Below, piece by piece: positions 57,670 to 64,000 of a stretch of DNA of 64,000 bases. Source of the stretch: Cladorhizidae sp. MBARI D1340-BT2 (Eukaryota > Porifera > Demospongiae > Poecilosclerida > Cladorhizidae); assembly GCA_028752905.1 (NCBI GenBank), contig JAQNBH010000009.1, forward strand, positions 46,361,165-46,425,164, written 5' to 3'. The notes below the pieces were generated by a model. It was not told where the DNA came from, did no database searches, and saw only the letters and a program-made list of their open reading frames with translations. Numbering within the stretch: the stretch's first letter is position 1; the number at the start of each line of letters is the position of its first letter. The translations under genes and the position numbers were made by a program.

Positions 57670-58100
57670 TTATTGGAAAAAGTATAGATAAACACATTCT
57701 AACCTGCTTGCGAGGAAAAGTAACTTATTAAGGTTAGGAATACAAGTAGTAGCACCCAAGACCGACCGCTGCCCTCCGATTTCAACATAGTCGTGGACTT
57801 TTCTTGGATTCGCACTGGGAGCTTCCCTTATATGAAGGATATTGCGCATGCTCAGGTAGTGGGTAGTCGCGCGGTCAGCCCCCCAGCTTCCAGAAACTCT
57901 CATGTCATTCTTAGGTAACTAAGGGTTAACTCACCGTAGCCATCATTCTGTAACTTAACCCTACGATTCTCTCGCGCATGAGAGTCGAGCTAGCACTTAC
58001 AATCTGAGAGTGACGGGACCGCAGGTTCTTGCCGACAATTATCCCGCGCATTTCTCTCGCGAGCGGAAGGGGAATGCCGTGAGATGCGAGGCAGATCAAG
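57670..58100. other. CpG-rich segment, possible promoter or first exon
   Basis: It is locally rich in CG and GCGC against an AT-rich background (for example CGCGCGG, CTCTCGCGAGCGG), and a 77-codon minus-strand frame (57670-57903) overlaps it. No family is recognised and no partner exon is found. Confidence 0.2.
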
Positions 58101-58469
58101 TCACTGACTAGAGAGAAACTTCAGCTTCAAGGCTTACTATAGGGCTAGAGCTGGTTTCACCTGTAGTTCTCTAGCATTTAGGAAAGGGTTTGGCTATGTG
58201 AGACTACCTAACCATAGCATAGTTTTAACCACCGCTAGCCCTGCCATAATGCTGACAAAAGTAGTGAATGAATAATGGACTTTGGTCAGTGTACGTACAT
58301 GCAGTGCATGCTAGCTAGCTAGCTAGGGCTAGAGCTAAGCTATAGAGGCAGAGCTATGGATAGATCTAGAGGTTGGGCTAGCTAGTCCTAGCTCAGACTG
58401 TCTAACACACCACACACATAGCACCCTTGCATGGTACAATGACCAAAGTCCGTTATTAGCCTACCAAAG

Positions 58470-59140
58470 CGACCTCTCAGTGGGGAGTTGATTGAAAAAC
58501 TTGGTACTGTCATGCATGGTGTATATATGTATCTACATTTAGCTGAGATAAAACTTGGTTGTTTTTTTGGCTGCCAATTTAAAATAGGGGTCCAACCAAT
58601 ATAGCTCAATGTATCCATGTATTCACTGTACCTTAACTACACCAAAAAATATGAATGGGTCACTCATCTAAATAAATCAGGCTTATGTAAACTGAATATG
58701 ATCGTCACAGTGAAGGAAAATGGCTGCAGATTCAAAGCTAGAGGAAAGAAAACTGGCTGCGCAGGCAAGTGAGAATGGTCTGCATGGTACTAACCAACAG
58801 GAAAGTATACTGGAGTTGCATTGACAAACTACTGAATTTTTCAACATGCTTTAGCTATGGATGTGGGATACACCATTTTTGTCAAGATGCAGAAACTATT
58901 ATCTTGGCAAAGAAATGCCATGTTGATGATGTACTTCTGCTCTCAAGCTCTAGGGACAGAGAGAACTGGCTACATAGTTGGCATGTATATGATGCATATA
59001 GTCAGTAGAGGAGATATGGGACTATACTGAACACACCGAACAATCATGAGTGCAAACACATTCTAATAAGTTCATGTCAGCTTCTGCAAGTTTAGTACTC
59101 TGGGAATTCCTGCAGAAAGTACTGCATGATGACATCACTC
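58470..59140. repeat. dispersed repeat, copy A
   Basis: It shares an ordered series of short blocks with copies B and C: a CATGGNRTAT start, AAAAATATGAATGG, ATGGCTGCAG, ACAGGAAAG, CACCATTTTTGTCA, GATGCAGAAACTATT, GACAGAGAGAACTGGCTACATAGTTG. No coding frame is conserved. Confidence 0.55.
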
Positions 59141-59144
59141 TTGC

Positions 59145-59670
59145 TAGAGCTTGCTTCCCATCTCAATACTCTTGCTAGAGTATGCATCACTCTTGCTAAA
59201 GTATGCTTCCCATCTCACCACTCTTGTTAGAGTATACTTCCATCTCACCACTCTTGCTAAAATATGCTTCCCATCTCACCACTCTTGTTGAGTATACTTC
59301 CATCTCACCACTCTTGCTAAAATATGCTTCCCATCTCACCACACTTGTTAGAGTATGCTTCTATCTCACCACTCTTGCTAAAGTATGCTTCCCATCTCAC
59401 CACTCTTGCTAGAGTATGCTTCCATCTCACCACTCTTGCTAGAGAATGCTTCCATCTCACCATCCTTGCTCGAGTATTCACCACTCTTACTAGAATATAC
59501 TCCATCTCACCACTCTTACTAGTCCATCTCACCACTCTTGCTAGAGTATGCTTCCATCTCACCATCCTTGCTCGAGTATTCACCACTCTTACTAGAATAT
59601 ACTCACTCTTACTAGAATATACTCACTCTTACTAGAATATGCTTCCATCTCACCACTCTTGCTAGGAGTA
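59145..59670. repeat. 30-31 base minisatellite
   Basis: About sixteen units of a CTCTTGCTAGAGTATGCTTC then CATCTCACCA pattern, with shortened units near 59480-59640. It seems to have grown from sequence at the end of repeat copy A. Confidence 0.85.
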
Positions 59671-59929
59671 CGCTCTTCAAGGAAGGCTGCTTCCAAATAT
59701 CCTACCATACTTCAGTTTCAGAGTTTTCCATCAATTTATGTTGCAGGAATATATAAATACATACAACTCTTGGCACTTCCCCACAACACAATCCAAGCAT
59801 TACATCATGATGACATCAATGATGTATAGATCAATAATGTATTAGGTCTTCAGCTATGCTAAAGCTGGGACAATAGCTAGAGCAATGCTATCCATAATAG
59901 CAACACTAGGATTTCAAGCAAATGAAGCA

Positions 59930-60760
59930 AGCCCTCAGGGGGAGTTGGATGGAAAATTTTGCATGGCATATCTATCTATCTATCTATTTACCTATGTATT
60001 CACCGTAATTTCATCTGTAAAAAATATGAATGGGACACCTACCTTAAATAAAGCGAACTGGGAATGGTCATCATAATGAAGAGAAAGGTCAAGAAAATGG
60101 CAGCAGAAAACCAGAAGAAAGAAAACAAGCCCTCACAGGCAAGTTAGAATGGGCTGCATGGTTAATGGCTGACAGGAAAGGATGCCGAAGTTTCATTCCG
60201 ACACAACTATATACTCATTCATCAGCATGCTGGAGGGGATGCACCATTTTTGTCATGATGTAGAAACTATTGTTAATTATACACTGCTGCTCTCTATGGA
60301 CAGTGCATAGTTGGCATATATATATATATATATATGTGAAAGATAACTGATGCTAATAGAGGAGAGATGTACTAATCATGGCGACCATATAAATACACTA
60401 AACAGGTTAAGTGGAAACTATCACTTTAACAAATTCTTGTCAGTTTCTGCATGGTCTTCCTTTAGTACTTTTAGAATTCTTGCAGAAAACACTGACTGAT
60501 GACCTCACTCTTAGCGTCCATCTTCAAGTTAACCTGTTTGCAAGTACACATAATAAAACAGCCAATACTTCTACAAGCACATTTCTGTTCCAGAATTTGC
60601 AATTCCATCATGTTCAGCCTTCCCCAGTTCGGAAAATACAATATTTAGTTACTTTCCTATATCACAAATTACTACATCAGTAGTTACTGTGTTAGGCCTT
60701 CAACTATGCTAAGCAATGCAATCTACAATAATAGACTGATTTTTTGGGTGTGTATCTGTC
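59930..60760. repeat. dispersed repeat, copy B
   Basis: Same block order as copy A. It includes (TATC)n and (TA)n microsatellites at about 59967-59985 and 60315-60337. Confidence 0.55.
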
Positions 60761-60809
60761 TCTGCAGTGTTACCTTTGCTCGCCACTCTCAACTAGTAAT
60801 AATTGGCGA

Positions 60810-61780
60810 GTGAAGCAGGCCTCGGTGGGAATTTGGTATTGCTGTGCATGGCATATCTATTTATGTATGTAATATTCACTTGTAAAAAAATTATGAACGG
60901 TCACCTACCTTAAATAAAGCGGGCCTATATAAACTGGAATGGTTGTCATAGTGAAGAGAAGGATCGAGAAAACAGCAGCAGATTCGAAAGAAAAATGGCT
61001 AAACAGGCACGTGAGAATGGGTTGGATGGTTATAGCTGACAGGAAAGAATGATGGCATTTCATTCCGACATAGGTACTCATTATTGACATGCTATAGCCA
61101 TGAAATATATCACTTTTGTCATGATGCAGAATCTATCTTGGTAAGGTAAATACATGTACTGCCACTCTCCCCATGGACAGAGAGAACTGGCTACATAGTT
61201 GCATATACAGGAAAGATAACTGATGCATCTGTCAGTAGGGAAGTGCTATGTACTGTATTGAACACATTAAAACAGTGTCAATTGATGATGCAGAAACTAT
61301 TATCAATCTTACATACAATGACTTTCTTAAATTTGCTTGCTCAACATTTTGACTAGCCAAAACGTCGAATCAGTAAATTTAAGTTTATTATTAAGAAAGT
61401 CATTGTAAAAGTTCTTGAGAGTATTATCAATCTTGGTAAAGTAAATGCATGTCTTTATAGACAGAGAGAACTGGCTACATGGTTGGCATATGTAGTCAGT
61501 AAGAGATGTACTAATGATGGAGAGTATGCTGAAAACACTGAACAGTGTCAAGAGTACAAAGCTTGACATGCTTGCCTTCCCACAATAAGAATTCCTTCAG
61601 AAACTAGTACTGCCTGATGAGTTCACTCTTAGTGGAGTGTGCTTCCAATCGTCAAAGAAAGCTGTTTACAAATTCTTACAGCCCTACTTCCACATGCACA
61701 TTTCTGTTTCAGAATCCGCATGGCATATTGCAGGACATCAAGTTTCCAACCTTGCACTAGTTCTATACAAAAACATAATT
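60810..61780. repeat. dispersed repeat, copy C (interrupted)
   Basis: Third copy. It contains a partly duplicated internal segment after 61422 and is interrupted by the foldback at 61311-61421. Confidence 0.5.
61311..61421. mobile_element. foldback element 3, 111 bases, with 13-base target duplication
   Basis: TATTATCAATCTT occurs immediately on both sides (61298-61310 and 61422-61434). The arms are inverted: CAATGACTTTCTTAA on the left and TTAAGAAAGTCATTG on the right. The centre keeps CTAGCC and AAAACGTCG (61353-61367), matching the 3' half of the hammerhead-like core of element 1, with the GAAA changed to AAAA. Confidence 0.7.
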
Positions 61781-61829
61781 CTTGTCGGTTTCCCCATACA
61801 CAATCCAAGCATTACAACATCCAGATGAC

Positions 61830-62795
61830 ATGAATAGTATATATACAGATCAGATTGTACAAGGATGTGGTTGAGAAGAGGCTAGGGGCAGGGGTAAAGC
61901 TAATTATGGTAATCCCTATGGTTAAGGCAGCTTGGGCTGGAATGGTCAGGCTAAGGTATAGTATAGGACAATGTGGACCTCACTACCTTATGGTGCCAAA
62001 TCAGTGCTTCCAGGTATGAGGTTGTTGTTTGACAGAAATAATGATTTATCTAGACATGGGGAGAGTAGAGCTGTGGCTTCAGTGCCAGCTCCTTAGCATT
62101 CCTTCTTTACACTAAAGTGGAGAGAGAAATTGGTTTGTAATGACTATTATGGGCCATTGCTGCCTTAGGTTATTTGTCAGCTTATCACACTCATGACAGT
62201 AACTGCTTCCCAAAGTGTGACATCAAGGAGTTGGATGAGGGGACAAGCCTCTGTCACGACATAATTGCTGCTCATACTTCTGATAGCTATAGTGCCGAGT
62301 ACAATCATCCAAGAAATTGCCACATAGATGAAAAATATATGAAAAATATATGGGACAGTGCCTAGGGAAGTGTCACAACTGCATTCACTTCTCTTAACTT
62401 GAATACCCTAGAAGAGACATTTCCAGCACTTCTTGAAGCTAGCCTTTTTGTGCCTCCTGTTGTGCAAGAGAAGCAGTAGCTAATGATTCTTTCACTTTTT
62501 TTCCTGTTTTTAAGTTATTGTCAACAACAAATTTAGGGTATTTGGCTGTCTTTGCAGCCCCCCAAGTGTGTGTGTGTGTGTGTGTGTGTGCATGCGCGCA
62601 TGTGTACATATGTACAGGTGATTGGTTTCACACATATGAAGATCTATGAAGGTCTTTACTTCATCTGTCTGGACTTTGTCTAAAACAACTATTGCCTCAT
62701 CATAACATGTCCACTTCAATTACAATAATTCCCAGAATGTATGTATAACACATCTGGTTCCAAGAAACAAGTTTTGTGCCAAGTAATGTGAGAGT
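61830..62795. other. no gene recognised; TG microsatellite
   Basis: It follows the 3' end of DNAAF11. A (TG)n tract lies at about 62567-62590. Plus-strand frames such as 62174-62365 match no family I know. No AATAAA for DNAAF11 was found in the first 300 bases after its stop. Confidence 0.3.
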
Positions 62796-63097
62796 TCACA
62801 GTAAAGGTGGCACATCGAGGTTGTCCACAAACGCATGGTCTTCCTGGTGAGTAGTAGATACTGTACAAGTTGTATTAGCCTCATGACTAACTAGGTCTCG
62901 CGTGCTTCTGTTGCCTCCACAAGAGACTTGTCTACTCCTCACATCCTCTTCTCTTAGACTCCGCACTGATGTTAGGTCGGCTTCTCCCTGCACAGATGTT
63001 CTGCGAGGTTGGTGAAGTTGTGGTGTGACTTGAAATAGACCCTTGACTGGTAGTACTTGGGTTAGGTTGGTTTTAGGGAGTGTTAGGTGCAGGTGGC
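62796..63097 (-). CDS. DNAAF11: DNAAF11 last exon
   Basis: It opens in phase 1 after TTGACCTCAG with the end of the CS domain (HLHLTLPK), continues as a polar low-complexity tail, and ends VPPLL-TGA. Confidence 0.85.
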
Positions 63098-64000
63098 CTG
63101 AGGTCAAGTGTAGTGTGTGTATATAATATGTGTAAATCATATATGTGGCACTGTGCGAACTATTAAGTCACCTGTAGTCTGGGAGCGGTGAGCCGAACTC
63201 GAGTCAGGAGAAATCTCCTCCTCCAATACCAGTTGTAGTATCTGCAATGAGGAGAACATGTTGTTGACTGTGCCAGATCTAGAGACATTGGTGATGAAGC
63301 AGTCCCTCTCTGGATGAGGTGGACAGTTGAGACCCTGTTACTTTACATGGCTGTATCTCTATATCTTGCTATGTCAGTACCCTGTAAAACTGCCCACAAA
63401 AAAATCTCTCAAGGCTTCGTGTTGGGACTAACTGTAACAGTTCCTCAAGTTTATGCTCACAGACCTTGTCCTTGATGGAGAGTCTGATGTAGGTGGGGTG
63501 AACATCACAGTCTAGGAGGGAAGTGTCCATATAGCGAGGACACTCTACCTCAAGCAAATAATGTGCACCCTCGTCCTTCAACTGGAAATTATGCCTAATT
63601 AATCCATCACAAAATTAACATCATCACAAATGAAGTATAACAACATGTGCTTACTTTCCCTCATTAACATTCAGCATCTTTCCATTCCTTTCCAACTTGC
63701 GGACTCGTTTTGGCATTTCCAGTTTGTTGCTGATAAATACTGAACCTGTAAGGTTAGCAAAGTACACGTGGCTACCCACTAACTCACTCGGGTTCTTTAG
63801 CCTGCTCTCTTCTCCTCTCTGCCATCTCTCTGTGGCTCTTCATCCTGTATTCTGGTGTGTAGGCTTCTTCCTTATCTTCTTTCCCCTCATCGATATGAGC
63901 TAGTGGGTCAGTGTACACCTCCCGTCAAACCCTGAATTCTTTGTGTTATTATTAGCCTTACTTTGCTTTTCTTCAAACAGCCTCTTTTCTCCCTTCCTCC
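62796..64000 (-). CDS. DNAAF11: dynein axonemal assembly factor 11 (LRRC6/tilB), 3' part
   Basis: Six exons join in consistent phase: 64000-63962 (cut by the edge), 63899-63788, 63729-63655, 63594-63465, 63241-63172 and 63097-62796. The protein shows the family's marks in order: a charged YTPE segment, a LNVNE stretch, the CS-domain block MDTSLLDCDVHPTYIRLSI, then SPDSSSAHRSQTTG, HLHLTLPK and a C-terminus ending DNLDVPPLL. In other animals this cytoplasmic factor helps preassemble axonemal dynein arms. The leucine-rich repeats of the N-terminal half lie beyond the window. Introns are 58-74 bases except one of 223. Confidence 0.9.
63172..63241 (-). CDS. DNAAF11: DNAAF11 exon, CS domain
   Basis: 70 bases, phase 0 to 1, coding LQLVLEEEISPDSSSAHRS and QTTG. 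The acceptor is TCATTGCAG and the donor ACAG|GTGACT. Confidence 0.85.
63465..63594 (-). CDS. DNAAF11: DNAAF11 exon, start of CS domain
   Basis: 130 bases, phase 2 to 0. It contains YMDTSLLDCDVHPTYIRLS, the most diagnostic block. The donor is AAG|GTCTGT. Confidence 0.9.
63655..63729 (-). CDS. DNAAF11: DNAAF11 exon
   Basis: 75 bases, phase 2 to 2, coding a basic stretch (PKRVRKLERNGKMLNVNEG). The acceptor TTTATCAG was chosen because it alone keeps the phase. Confidence 0.75.
63788..63899 (-). CDS. DNAAF11: DNAAF11 exon
   Basis: 112 bases, phase 1 to 2, highly charged (EEAYTPEYRMKSHREMAER). The donor is GA|GTGAGT. Confidence 0.75.
63962..64000 (-). CDS. DNAAF11: DNAAF11 exon, cut by window edge
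   Basis: It ends EKRLFEEKQ at donor AA|GTAAGG in phase 1, which matches the next exon. Confidence 0.65.

Noticed and set aside
57940..58090. tRNA or 5S-like gene in the CG-rich segment
   Set aside because: No cloverleaf arms, A/B boxes or 5S internal control region could be found by eye.
59203..59635. Open frames of 69-103 codons on both strands
   Set aside because: They come from the 30-31 base minisatellite, whose unit lacks stops in several frames.

Overview
The window is eukaryotic and looks like a compact, AT-rich invertebrate animal genome. Introns have GT-AG borders. One recognisable housekeeping gene, for a ciliary dynein assembly factor, has mostly 58-74 base introns. Metazoan extracellular Ig and EGF domains are present, along with several transposon families. 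Short introns plus many CTAG/TATA-rich spacers would fit a demosponge such as Amphimedon, but that assignment is an inference, not a proof.

From 1 to about 51.6 kb lies a tandem array of eight complete or partial copies of one minus-strand gene, plus a diverged two-Ig-exon unit at its upstream (right) end. I assembled a gene model that holds in every copy: a first exon coding a hydrophobic leader, two Ig domains and one EGF domain; one or two single-Ig exons; and a short terminal exon with a transmembrane helix, a stop codon and, about 70 bases on, AATAAA. Every internal junction is phase 1, and the summed exon lengths are multiples of three. The units fall into three subgroups: units 1-2 (stop codon in the leader; unit 2 and the sister unit 3 lack the second single-Ig exon), units 3-5 (intact leader), and units 6-8 (leader read in a shifted but still hydrophobic frame). 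Units 7, 8 and 9 have lost the terminal membrane exon and the intergenic region. The long first introns all carry the same antisense Ty3/Gypsy relic and a 20-base minisatellite, so both predate the duplications. Two transposon insertions with TTAA target sites hit single units (3' UTR of gene 6, first intron of gene 7).

From about 51.6 to 62.8 kb is a gene-poor, repeat-rich stretch. It holds a deleted piggyBac-like element, three foldback elements with hammerhead-ribozyme-like cores, a degenerate Ty3/Gypsy reverse transcriptase, a PIF/Harbinger-like transposase fragment, three minisatellites and a diverged triplicated repeat. From 62.8 kb to the end is the 3' part of a minus-strand DNAAF11 (LRRC6/tilB) gene, whose six visible exons join in consistent phase.

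The array proteins would be cell-surface or secreted adhesion/recognition molecules: leader, Ig, Ig, EGF, Ig(, Ig), membrane helix and a tail of about 16 residues with no recognised signalling motif. Their biological role is not known from the sequence.
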